NCBI GenBank assembly: GCA_050946115.1
Contig: JBMNUF010000028.1
Coordinates: 1 to 27,496 of the forward strand
DNA length: 27,496 bases
From: CAYFRC01 sp050946115
GTDB lineage: Bacteria > Bacillota > Clostridia > Christensenellales > Aristaeellaceae
Direction of reading: 5' to 3'
In this document: positions 8,192-15,160 of the stretch, in pieces
How the letters are laid out: every line of letters begins with the position of its first letter
How positions within the stretch are numbered: position 1 is the first letter of the stretch
Made by a program: the position numbers and the translations under genes
Notes under the pieces: model-generated
What the model saw: only the letters and a program-made list of their open reading frames with translations
Database searches by the model: none
What the model was told of the DNA's origin: nothing

Positions 8192-9146
8192 TCGGCACAT
8201 CCTCCTTTTCGGGCGCGCGGCTGTCCGTGCGAAGCTGCGCGAGCAGATCGTCCAGTCCGCCCGCCTCGCCGCGCATTTCGAGGATGGGAAGCCCCTTTGC
8301 GAAGAGCGCGCTCCCGATTTCCGCGCGGAGGTCCCGCTTTTTCTGATCCAGCGTTACGCGCAATTCGCCCGCCGCATCCTCCGCGGAGAGAATCTCGACG
8401 CCCTCGACCGCGGAAAGCGCGCTTCGCACAGCATCGATGCTTCCGACGGTTGCGATGTGCAAAATGCCGTCCCGCCGCGCGAGCACGGAAAGCTCCGCAG
8501 GCGTTCCGAAGGCGACGACCTTGCCCTCATCCAGCACGAGCACCCTGTTTGCGCAGAGCATGGCCTCGGTGAGGTTGTCCGTAGCGAGCAGCACCGCGTG
8601 CTCCTTTGCATATTCCCTATACGCCTTGCGCAGGACGGATACGGTCTGTGGGTCGAGCGCATCAGAATTGCTGTCCACAACCAGCACATCCGGCTCGGAC
8701 AACAGCGCCTGCGCGACGTTCAATTTGCGCTTGATCGCGTCGGGCAGAAAGCGGATGGGTTCGTCCGCGTCGGGCTGCGCGACGGAGAGGAGGGACAGCG
8801 CCTTGGCAGCGCGGTCGCCGACCTGCCTTGCGGGGATTTCGCGCGTCGAGCCGACGAATTTCAGGAACGAGCGCCCCGTCATGTCGGGATAGAGCGCGGC
8901 ATCCGCGGGCGCGTAGCCGATGTGCGACTTTGCGGCGGAGGGCGATTCGTACATGTCGATGCCGCATACGGCGATGCTGCCGCTTTCAATCTCCGACACC
9001 CCGGTGAGCGCGTCCAAAAGGGTCGTCTTTCCAGCGCCCTCCCTGCCTGCGACCGCCAAAATCTCACCCTTTTCGAGGCGGAAGCTCACGTCATCGAGCA
9101 ATGTACCTTTTCCGGAAACGACGCGGATTTGTTTGACTTCGATCAA
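8175..9146 (-). CDS. ABC transporter ATP-binding protein with degenerate catalytic motifs
   Basis: This 323-aa protein aligns end to end with ABC-2 ATPases: an intact Walker A GREGAGKT (34-41), IGYAPADAALYPDMT in the Q-loop region, a DPQT D-loop, NRVLVLDEGKVVAFGTPAEL, and a C-terminal extension of about 100 residues as in multidrug-type ATPases. Three sites needed for hydrolysis are changed. The LSGGQ signature is LPDAI (134-138), Walker B ends VVDSNSDALDP, so the catalytic Glu is Ser159, and the H-loop reads LLATDNLTEA, so the switch His is Asp190. The frame is otherwise intact, so this looks like divergence under constraint rather than decay. The start is TTG at 9146 with GGGAGG 8 nt upstream; no better ATG exists. 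It lies 20 nt after the Ig-like gene. It may bind ATP without turnover or be structural. Confidence 0.88.
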   Translation of the reverse strand: MIEVKQIRVVSGKGTLLDDVSFRLEKGEILAVAGREGAGKTTLLDALTGVSEIESGSIAVCGIDMYESPSAAKSHIGYAPADAALYPDMTGRSFLKFVGSTREIPARQVGDRAAKALSLLSVAQPDADEPIRFLPDAIKRKLNVAQALLSEPDVLVVDSNSDALDPQTVSVLRKAYREYAKEHAVLLATDNLTEAMLCANRVLVLDEGKVVAFGTPAELSVLARRDGILHIATVGSIDAVRSALSAVEGVEILSAEDAAGELRVTLDQKKRDLRAEIGSALFAKGLPILEMRGEAGGLDDLLAQLRTDSRAPEKEDVPNDERV

Positions 9147-9166
9147 TTTCGATTCCTCCCATTGTT

Positions 9167-10927
9167 TTATTTGACAAATACGATACAGGTGGCCTTTTTC
9201 CCGTTCGCTGTCACGGCGGTCAGCGTGGTTTTCCCCTGCCCTACGGCGGTAATCGTGCCGTTTTCATCCACTGTCGCGACGGCGGGGTTTTTCGTCGAGA
9301 AGGCGACGGAGGACATCGTGCCCTCCGGCAGGATCGCGGAAACCGTATGGCTTTCGCCTACGGAAAGTGTGATCTCCTCATCCCAAAGCGCGATGTTTTT
9401 CGGCGCGGGCAGCACCGTCACGGAAAAGCTTACGCTTACGCCGTTGTAGGCTGTCACCGTTACGGTGCAGGTGCCCTCCCTTTTTGCGCGCAGTGTCCCG
9501 TCCCTCTGCACGGATACGCAGGCAGTATCGGAAGATGTGACGGTATAGTCGGACACCGCGCCTTCGGGCAGGAGCTTTGGAAACACGGGCGATTTCTGCT
9601 TTACGCCCAGTACCATGTCCTCGCATATAATGGAAGTAGGCGCGGGCGAAATCGTCACCAAGACGGACGCGCGTATGCCGTTGTAGCTTTCGGCAAACAG
9701 GGTTGCGCTGCCCTCTCGGTGCGCGGTCAGCACTCCGTCCGCATAGGAGAGCACGTTCTCATCAGACACCGCATAAGAAATGCGCCCCGCCGCGCCCTTA
9801 TTGAGGCGCGCGGCAAGGGGAGCCGAGTCCCCCGCGCGAAGGGAGAGCGTTTCTTCTGGAAAGGATATCTCCTCCGGCGCTTTTTTGACCGTCACCGCGC
9901 ATCGGGTGGATTTGCGGTTGTAGGTTTTGACGGTGATCGTCGCCGAACCCCGCGCGACCGCCGTCACGATGCCGTTTTCGTCCACCGTCGCGACGGTTTC
10001 GTTTCCGCTCGAAAATACACAGCCGCCCCGCGCTCCTTCGGGGAGGACGGGGGAGAGGCGCACGCTTTCGCCGACGCCGAGCACGCATCTTGCGGGATCG
10101 ACCTGTACCTTTTTCGGCGCGTCGAATACGGAAACGGCGCATTGCGCGCGAATCCCCATCGCGGAGACGGAAAGGATGGCATTTCCTTTCGCAATCGCTG
10201 TGACCGTGCCGTCTTCGGAAATCGAGGCGATTTCGGGCGCGTCCGAAGCGTAGGTCAGGGCGTATTCCGCGCCCAACGGAAGGAGTGCGCACGAAAGGGA
10301 GTACAGTTCGTCGATGCCGAGCTCGAGTGTTTCCACACTCGGCACGATTTTTTCCAATTTCGGCTTGGAGACCGTGAACGCGCATTCCGCGCGCAATGTG
10401 GGCTGCGATTCGCAAGTCGCCGCGATGACGCATTGCCCGGGTGCTCTGCCCCAAACGGTGCCGTTTTCATCCACCGTCGCGATTTCGGGCGTGCTGCTCG
10501 TCCATAGGATGGTTTCGCCCACATCGGGAAAGACCGTTGCTTCCAAGAGCACACTTTTCCCGACCTCGACATATGCATATGGGGGGATGGTCACGCTTTG
10601 CGGCTGCGCGGATACGGAGACAAAACACACCGCCTCGCACGATCCGTCCGCCGCCTTAAGATGCACCGCTGTCTCGCCTTCGCCCACGCCGAGTACCGCG
10701 CCCGCGACCGTCACGCGCGCGATGTTCTCATCGTCCGACGACCATTCGAGCCGTACATCCCCGTCCGTTTCGGTGACGAGGCTGATGATGTATAGGTTGT
10801 ATCGCTCGCCGACGGCGATTTGGATTTTTTCGTCGCTCAGGCGGATCTCGACGGTGCCCCCCGAAAGCGCGGGAACGGCGCAAGCGAGGAGGAAGAAAGC
10901 CATCGCGGCGCAGAAGAGCTTTCTCAT
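9167..10927 (-). CDS. exported protein with seven tandem bacterial Ig-like (BIG_2) domains
   Basis: The 586-aa product begins MRKLFCAAMAFFLLACAVPALS, a Sec signal peptide with a possible signal peptidase cleavage after Ala-Leu-Ser. After it come about seven repeats of roughly 80 residues, each starting with a strand like LSVGES or LGVGESVRL, passing through a short WSS/YAS/FSS segment, the diagnostic IATVDENGTVTAVG-type turn, and ending in a VTV strand followed by AP. No LPxTG, SLH domain or C-terminal span is visible, so the protein is predicted to be secreted or held by partners. The start at 10927 overlaps the MATE stop (ATGA, 10924-10927) and has GGAGG 3-4 nt away; an upstream extension to 11104 lies wholly inside the MATE gene and is rejected. 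The conserved VDENGT turn is also repeated at DNA level near 9257, 9972 and 10457. Confidence 0.9.
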   Translation of the reverse strand: MRKLFCAAMAFFLLACAVPALSGGTVEIRLSDEKIQIAVGERYNLYIISLVTETDGDVRLEWSSDDENIARVTVAGAVLGVGEGETAVHLKAADGSCEAVCFVSVSAQPQSVTIPPYAYVEVGKSVLLEATVFPDVGETILWTSSTPEIATVDENGTVWGRAPGQCVIAATCESQPTLRAECAFTVSKPKLEKIVPSVETLELGIDELYSLSCALLPLGAEYALTYASDAPEIASISEDGTVTAIAKGNAILSVSAMGIRAQCAVSVFDAPKKVQVDPARCVLGVGESVRLSPVLPEGARGGCVFSSGNETVATVDENGIVTAVARGSATITVKTYNRKSTRCAVTVKKAPEEISFPEETLSLRAGDSAPLAARLNKGAAGRISYAVSDENVLSYADGVLTAHREGSATLFAESYNGIRASVLVTISPAPTSIICEDMVLGVKQKSPVFPKLLPEGAVSDYTVTSSDTACVSVQRDGTLRAKREGTCTVTVTAYNGVSVSFSVTVLPAPKNIALWDEEITLSVGESHTVSAILPEGTMSSVAFSTKNPAVATVDENGTITAVGQGKTTLTAVTANGKKATCIVFVK

Positions 10928-12273
10928 GCCTCCACACTGTCCCTTGTGAGGTTTTTCACCCATTTGTACTTGCGGTAATGCGCCAGCACCCACGGGAGCT
11001 TTCCGACCTCGTCGAGGCAGGTGCAGGCGTATACCACCAGTACGGGCCAGTGGAACAGGAACGTTCCCGCAGCGGCCAGCGGAATCGCCAGCCCCCACAT
11101 GCACACGGCGAGCGAATACAGGTCGAAAATCGTGTCGCCGCCGGCGGCAAATACGCCGTTGATCACGACCGTGTTGATCGCGCGCCCGATCATGTAGACC
11201 GCCATGATGATCATCATGCCGATCAAAAGGCGCTGCGCCTCATCCGTGAGCTTCACGAAGTGCAGAAGCGGCGGCGTGAGCGCGAGCATGAGCAGCATCG
11301 AAACGGCGCCGCTCAGCAACCCGACGATCGCGACCCTGTCGCCGTAGAGCTTGCCGCGCTCGAGGTTGCCCGCGCCGAGTTCGTTGCCGACCAGGATGCC
11401 GCCGCCCACGGATATGCCGTTGCACAGGCAGCAGACCAAGTCGCGCACCACGGACGCCACGGAATTTGCCGCGGCGGCGTCCGCGCCCAGGTGGCCCATA
11501 AACGCGCTGTAGCTCGAAAAGCCGATGCCCCAAAACAGGCTCGCCCCGATGAGCGGCAGCACGCACTTTCGGAAATCGCGCGTCAATTCGCGGTTTCTGT
11601 GGAAGAGCCGCGCCAATTTGGGCTTTACATACGCCGCGCCGCTGAAGATATAGACCACCCAGAACATTTCGAGCACCCGCGCGATGAGCGTCGCGATGGC
11701 CGCGCCGCGCTCCTCGAGACGGAAGCCGTAGATGAAGGCGGCGTTGAGGGCGATATTTAACAGCACCGTGACGGTGCTGATTCGCGCCGAAATACTCGGA
11801 TGCTCGGACACCTTCAGCATCGTGTGGTAGCACTGCGAGATGCCCGTCAGAAGATAGCTCCAGCCCGCGATGCGCAGATAGCGCATGCCGATCTCGATCA
11901 AAACCGGCTCGTTGGTTAAAAGGCGCATGAGAACGTGCGGGAAGAACACGCATCCGACAAAAAAGGCGATGCTTAAAACCCCGGAGCTCCTGAGCGCTAT
12001 GCAGAAGATGTCGTTAAGCGTCTCCTTGTCGCCCTTGCCCCAGTACTGCGCGCCCAATATCGCGAACGCCGCCGTGATCGAGGTGACCGCCATGTTCTGC
12101 ACAAACTGAATCAGCGCCGCGAGGGATACCGCAGCCATCGTATTTTGCTCGATCGTCCCGAGCATGAGCGCGTCCGCCGCAGCGACGGCCGCGAGCATGA
12201 AGCTCTGGATCGCGATAGGCAGCGTCAGGCGGTAGAGTTTTTCCGTGAATTCCCTGTCCTTGAGCCAGTTCAT
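10924..12273 (-). CDS. MATE family efflux transporter
   Basis: This 449-aa polytopic protein has about twelve spans in two pseudo-repeats. The N-terminal half shows LYRLTLPIAIQSFM, AADALMLGTIEQNTMAAVSLA and GAQYWGKGD, and the second half repeats the pattern with GASLFWGIGFSSYSAFMGHLGADAAAANSVA and GNELGAGNLERGK. These are standard MATE (MatE) signatures of Na+ or H+ coupled drug/metabolite exporters. It is the first gene of the - strand run; its stop overlaps the start of the secreted Ig-like gene, which is an unusual partner for a MATE pump. The ATG at 12273 has a weak GGGTG upstream. The substrate cannot be told from sequence. Confidence 0.93.
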   Translation of the reverse strand: MNWLKDREFTEKLYRLTLPIAIQSFMLAAVAAADALMLGTIEQNTMAAVSLAALIQFVQNMAVTSITAAFAILGAQYWGKGDKETLNDIFCIALRSSGVLSIAFFVGCVFFPHVLMRLLTNEPVLIEIGMRYLRIAGWSYLLTGISQCYHTMLKVSEHPSISARISTVTVLLNIALNAAFIYGFRLEERGAAIATLIARVLEMFWVVYIFSGAAYVKPKLARLFHRNRELTRDFRKCVLPLIGASLFWGIGFSSYSAFMGHLGADAAAANSVASVVRDLVCCLCNGISVGGGILVGNELGAGNLERGKLYGDRVAIVGLLSGAVSMLLMLALTPPLLHFVKLTDEAQRLLIGMMIIMAVYMIGRAINTVVINGVFAAGGDTIFDLYSLAVCMWGLAIPLAAAGTFLFHWPVLVVYACTCLDEVGKLPWVLAHYRKYKWVKNLTRDSVEA

Positions 12274-12310
12274 GGGACACCCGCACTTTCTGTCGAAATT
12301 TTCCTATATT

Positions 12311-12337
12311 AGTATATCGCATCCGCGTTAAATCCAA
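12311..12337 (-). promoter_or_regulatory. possible promoter of the MATE operon
   Basis: Reading the - strand: TTGGAT (12337-12332) and TATACT (12316-12311), but the spacer is only 15 bp, so this is a weak candidate. It is the only -10-like box between the divergent genes on this strand. Confidence 0.3.
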
Positions 12338-12366
12338 TGCCGATGCGCGATATTTTCTGCGGGAAA

Positions 12367-12395
12367 TTGACAGCTACATACAGGCGTGGTATAAT
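12367..12395 (+). promoter_or_regulatory. consensus sigma-A promoter
   Basis: Perfect TTGACA (12367-12372), 17-bp spacer and perfect TATAAT (12390-12395), preceded by TGG as an extended -10. It drives the URO-D family gene and the aldolase, predicting strong, perhaps repressor-controlled expression. Confidence 0.85.
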
Positions 12396-12445
12396 GCAGG
12401 CAATTTAGGGGCGGCGGGATTTCGGACGGATAGGAGGGCAAACCG

Positions 12446-13465
12446 ATGGATCAGCGGAAGCGGCTGGGAGATATTTTGGCGCATAAGAGCGACCACTGCG
12501 GCTTTTGGCACGGAGACCCGAATATCGCAAGTCGGGACTACCTTTTCGGAAGTCTCGGCGTGGCGGACGATTTTGCGATGGGGCTGAAGTTGGGCGACAC
12601 CTGCCGCTGGGTCATGCCGGAGACGCACGGGATGTGGAAGCACCCAGAAGGCAAGCCCATGTTCGATGTATTGGGCGGAAAAGCGCGACACAGCCTCGGG
12701 CAGCCGGGTGTCTTCGCGGAGTGCGAGGATGTCGCGGAGGTGGAGAAATTCGACTGGCCCGACGCCAAGTACGTCGATTTTACGGACACCATCCGCGAGA
12801 TCGACCGCACGGTCGAGGCGGGGCTGGGCGTGATGTCCGGCACGTGGAGCTGCTTTTTCCACAACGCCTGCGATTTCTTCGGCATGGAAAACTACTTCGT
12901 CAAGATGTACACCGATCCCGACGTGGTGGAGGCCGTCACGGAGCATATCGTGCAGTTCTATCTGGATATCAACGAGAAACTCTTTGAACAGGCGCACGAG
13001 AAGATCGACCTGTTCTTCTTCGGAAACGACTTCGGCAGCCAAAGGGATATGCTGATTTCCCCGGAGTGCTTCGATCGGTTCGTGATGCCCTATTTCGTGA
13101 AATTCACGCAGCAGGCGCACAGATTCGGCATGAAGGTGCTGCTGCACTCCTGCGGCTCGATTGAGCGCATCATCCCGAGGCTCATCGATGCGGGGGTCAA
13201 CGCGCTCCACCCGATTCAGGCGAAGGCGGCGAACATGGATGCCGTTACCCTTTCGAGCAAGTACAACGGCAAAATCGTCTTCGTGGGCGGCGTGGACACG
13301 CAGGAGCTCTTGGCGTTCGGAACGCCGCAGCAGGTGCGGGACGAGGTGCGCCGCCTGAAGGACTTGTTCGGCAACAACTACGTGGTTTCGCCCAGCCACG
13401 AATCCATCCTGCCGGGCGTCACAGTGGAAAACGTGCTGGCGATGGCGGAGGCTGCGGCGGAGTAA
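12446..13465 (+). CDS. uroporphyrinogen decarboxylase superfamily protein (likely methyltransferase-type, not HemE)
   Basis: This 339-aa protein has the URO-D TIM-barrel pattern: DLFFFGNDFGSQRDMLISPECFDRFVMPYFVKF (188-220) in two adjoining parts, then VLLHSCGSIERIIPRLIDAGVNALHPIQ, and VFVGGVDTQELLAFGTPQQV. The His234-x-Cys236 pair resembles the metal-site residues of corrinoid methyltransferase (MtaA/CmuA-like) members, while the N-terminal arginine-rich substrate loop of true HemE is missing. No haem or corrinoid genes are near. AGGAGGG at 12432-12438 sets the start. The downstream aldolase follows after 33 nt, so a catabolic role for a sugar-acid or methylated compound is likelier than tetrapyrrole synthesis; that is inference. 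The exact reaction is unknown. Confidence 0.87.
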   Translation: MDQRKRLGDILAHKSDHCGFWHGDPNIASRDYLFGSLGVADDFAMGLKLGDTCRWVMPETHGMWKHPEGKPMFDVLGGKARHSLGQPGVFAECEDVAEVEKFDWPDAKYVDFTDTIREIDRTVEAGLGVMSGTWSCFFHNACDFFGMENYFVKMYTDPDVVEAVTEHIVQFYLDINEKLFEQAHEKIDLFFFGNDFGSQRDMLISPECFDRFVMPYFVKFTQQAHRFGMKVLLHSCGSIERIIPRLIDAGVNALHPIQAKAANMDAVTLSSKYNGKIVFVGGVDTQELLAFGTPQQVRDEVRRLKDLFGNNYVVSPSHESILPGVTVENVLAMAEAAAE

Positions 13466-13498
13466 AAGCCCGCGATGATTTGATGGAGGATGCAGAAT

Positions 13499-14143
13499 AT
13501 GTCGATTTTGGATACCCTGCGCGCCAAGCGCGCGATTGCGATCGTTCGCGGAATCCCCAAAAAGTACGCCGTCCCGCTCGCGGAGGCGTTCCTTCGTGGC
13601 GGCATCTGCATGACGGAATTCACCTTCGACCAGCGAGACAGCGCCACGTGGCGCGAAACGGCGGAGGCGATTTCCGCCATCGCCGAAGCGTTTGAAGGGA
13701 AAATCTCGGTCGGCGCGGGCACGGTGCTCACGAGCGAACAGCTCCATATCGCAAAGGACGCAGGCGCACAATACATCGTCGCGCCCAACGTGAATCCCGC
13801 GCTCATCGAGGAGGCAAAGGCTTTATCCCTCGGCGCGTTTCCGGGCGCGCTCACGCCCTCCGAAATCGTTACGGCATATGCGGCGGGCGCGGACGCCGTC
13901 AAGCTCTTTCCCGCCGCGAACCTCGGCACGGGGTACGTCAAGGCGGTCTGCGCGCCGCTCGCGCACATCCCGCTCATCGCCGTCGGCGGAATCAACGAGA
14001 AGAACGCCGCGGACTACATCGCAGCAGGCTGCATCGGCGTGGGCGTCGGCGGAAACCTCGTCGACAAAGAAAAGATCGCGCGCGGCGAATGGGACGACAT
14101 CGCGCGTGCCGCGAAGGCGCTTGCGGATGCTCTGGGCATCTGA
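13499..14143 (+). CDS. eda: KDPG/KHG-type aldolase (2-keto-3-deoxy-phosphogluconate or 4-hydroxy-2-oxoglutarate)
   Basis: Class I aldolases of this family cleave 2-keto-3-deoxy-6-phosphogluconate (or related keto-acids) to pyruvate and an aldehyde. The 214-aa length fits. Motifs: AIVRGI with Arg17, a family Glu at residue 40 in TEFTF, GAGTVL (72-77), PGALTPSEI, and the Schiff-base lysine Lys135 in AVKLFPAANLG, followed by AVGGI. The usual SPG loop is replaced by VAPNVNP. Start 13499 is chosen because GGAGG (13485-13489) is 9 nt upstream; the ATG at 13490 touches that site. The gene is the second of a two-gene unit and ends before a strong bidirectional hairpin. Substrate could be KDPG, KDPGal or KHG; the altered loop and URO-D neighbour argue for caution. 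Confidence 0.87.
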   Translation: MSILDTLRAKRAIAIVRGIPKKYAVPLAEAFLRGGICMTEFTFDQRDSATWRETAEAISAIAEAFEGKISVGAGTVLTSEQLHIAKDAGAQYIVAPNVNPALIEEAKALSLGAFPGALTPSEIVTAYAAGADAVKLFPAANLGTGYVKAVCAPLAHIPLIAVGGINEKNAADYIAAGCIGVGVGGNLVDKEKIARGEWDDIARAAKALADALGI

Positions 14144-14165
14144 CGAAATATCATACGCTATAAGC

Positions 14166-14204
14166 AAAGGAGCCGTTGCAGATAAGAAATGCAACGGCTC
14201 CTTT
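14166..14204 (+). terminator. bidirectional Rho-independent terminator
   Basis: A perfect 15-bp stem, AAAGGAGCCGTTGCA (14166-14180) with its complement (14190-14204), and a 9-nt loop. A-rich and T-rich flanks let it serve the aldolase on + and the toxin gene on -. It also marks the left edge of the AT-richer insert. Confidence 0.88.
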
Positions 14205-14247
14205 GTGTTGTACGACAGATCCATAAGCGAGGCGGTAAATCCTGCAC

Positions 14248-14556
14248 CTATTCAAACAAAACCCTCATGTAGTCCTGCAGCGTGTGGAGGATTCGGACGA
14301 TTTCGACCGTATCCCCGTTCGACAGATAGAATATGCGATACTGTTCACAGACGAGATATCGGTACTCCGTGTGTACCGAAAGAACGCTGTCGAGCGGCTT
14401 GCCGCGATCGGGCATCTCCTGTAGGTTCGCAATGGCTTTTCGCAGTTCGCCCAAAACATGACGGGCTGCATCCGGATTTAGCAGTTCGTCGCGGATATAG
14501 CTTTGGATATGGATTAGATCGTTTCTTGCCGCACGCAATACAACGACCTTTGCCAT
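14248..14556 (-). CDS. ParE/RelE family toxin
   Basis: This 102-aa basic protein fits the ParE/RelE superfamily: VVVLRAARNDLIHIQSYI at the N-terminus, a second helix with ARHVLGELRKAIANLQEMPDRGKPL, then the beta-sheet YRYLVCEQYRIFYLSNGDTVEIVRILHTLQDY. The ILHTLQDYMRVLF ending and central EYRYLVCEQYRIFY strand pair are typical. The family members inhibit either gyrase (ParE) or cleave mRNA at the ribosome (RelE); the sequence here does not decide between them. It starts 2 nt after the antitoxin stop, so it is translated second from one message. It converges on the aldolase with a shared terminator. Confidence 0.88.
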   Translation of the reverse strand: MAKVVVLRAARNDLIHIQSYIRDELLNPDAARHVLGELRKAIANLQEMPDRGKPLDSVLSVHTEYRYLVCEQYRIFYLSNGDTVEIVRILHTLQDYMRVLFE

Positions 14557-14558
14557 GC

Positions 14559-14804
14559 TCAGACCTCCAGACCGGCGAAAGCTTCGTCGATGCTGAGACC
14601 GCCTTCCTTGCGCAGCGAATCGATGCCTTTGGCAAGTTCTGCAAGCAGGCGGATTGTGGAAACCTGCTTTTCATAGTCGTCGATGCTTTGCACGACGTAC
14701 TTCCCGCGACCGTTTTTCGTGAGATAGACGGGAGACCCGCCGTCGCACTGGCGCAATACTTCGCTATAGTTTTTCAAATCGGAGATGGGGAGGATATTCG
14801 GCAT
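14559..14804 (-). CDS. Phd/YefM family antitoxin
   Basis: The 81-aa protein starts MPNILPISDLKNYSEVLRQC, the DNA-binding Phd/YefM N-terminal domain, and continues VYLTKNGRGKYVVQSIDDYEK, a hallmark of this family. The C-terminal tail SLRKEGGLSIDEAFAGLEV is the segment expected to wrap and neutralise the toxin. AAAGGAG lies 7 nt before the ATG at 14804; a longer frame reaching 14945 passes through the promoter and is rejected. Such antitoxins usually repress their own promoter alone and with the toxin, and an imperfect ATAA...TTAT inverted sequence covering 14824-14842 overlaps the -10 box. Confidence 0.88.
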   Translation of the reverse strand: MPNILPISDLKNYSEVLRQCDGGSPVYLTKNGRGKYVVQSIDDYEKQVSTIRLLAELAKGIDSLRKEGGLSIDEAFAGLEV

Positions 14805-14826
14805 GGTATCAGCTCCTTTCCCCATA

Positions 14827-14855
14827 AGTATACCAGTATTATCCCCCAAATGCAA
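14827..14855 (-). promoter_or_regulatory. promoter of the toxin-antitoxin operon
   Basis: On the - strand: TTGCAT (14855-14850), 17-bp spacer, TATACT (14832-14827) preceded by TGG. An imperfect ATAA...TTAT inverted sequence at 14824-14842 overlaps the -10 and is a candidate autoregulatory operator. Confidence 0.7.
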
Positions 14856-14935
14856 CGGGAAATTTGGGTTATCGAAAAAGAAGTTTACCCATATGGCTTG
14901 CAGCAAATCAATATATTTTGTATAGTCCCTACCTC

Positions 14936-14964
14936 TTGACGGCAAACAGAGCGCCTGCTATAAT
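14936..14964 (+). promoter_or_regulatory. promoter of the leader-peptide/ABC exporter transcript
   Basis: TTGACG (14936-14941), 17-bp spacer, perfect TATAAT (14959-14964) with upstream TGC. Transcription should begin near 14971, about 26 nt before the leader peptide start. It points away from the toxin-antitoxin promoter. Confidence 0.82.
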
Positions 14965-14996
14965 GAAATCACGATACAAAGGAACGGGGTGCCGAT

Positions 14997-15032
14997 ATGA
15001 AAAGCATGTACAAGCCCTATATTTTTGCCTGA
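14997..15032 (+). CDS. 11-residue leader peptide of a ribosome-controlled attenuator
   Basis: A tiny open frame, MKSMYKPYIFA then TGA, sits 26 nt after the predicted transcription start and has its own Shine-Dalgarno sequence (AAAGGAACGGGG, 14978-14989). Its stop codon (15030-15032) is followed after one nucleotide by the 5' arm of a long terminator hairpin (15034-15044). A ribosome held on the last codons or the stop would cover that arm and block the terminator. This is the arrangement known for leader peptides of antibiotic-responsive resistance genes such as ABC-F and tet(M)-type leaders. The peptide itself is basic and aromatic (Tyr5, Lys6, Pro7, Tyr8, Phe10), suitable for stalling. Which inducer, if any, stalls the ribosome cannot be read from the sequence. 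Confidence 0.72.
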   Translation: MKSMYKPYIFA

Positions 15033-15033
15033 T

Positions 15034-15122
15034 CCGTAGGAAGCTGCGGTGCACGAGGCTTAGATACTGTATCTGAGCCTGTGTTCGTGTCGCCATTTGC
15101 ATCGGCTTTCTACGGGTTTTTT
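15034..15122 (+). terminator. conditional terminator (attenuator) upstream of the ABC exporter
   Basis: Outer arm CCGTAGGAAGC (15034-15044) pairs over 11 positions, one of them G-U, with GCTTTCTACGG (15105-15115), followed by G and TTTTTT (15117-15122). Inside, GGTGCA (15048-15053) can pair with TGCATC (15098-15103), and AGGCTTAGATAC (15056-15067) with GTATCTGAGCCT (15069-15080) forms a separate strong hairpin. The whole is a long arm ending in a T tract 38 nt before the exporter start. Confidence 0.82.
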
Positions 15123-15160
15123 ATGCCCTTTTAAGCGAATGCATAATGGAGGACGCGAAT

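Noticed and set aside
9167..11104. Longer form of the Ig-like protein from 11104
   Set aside because: The extra 59 residues lie wholly inside the MATE gene and would hide the clear signal peptide that begins at 10927.
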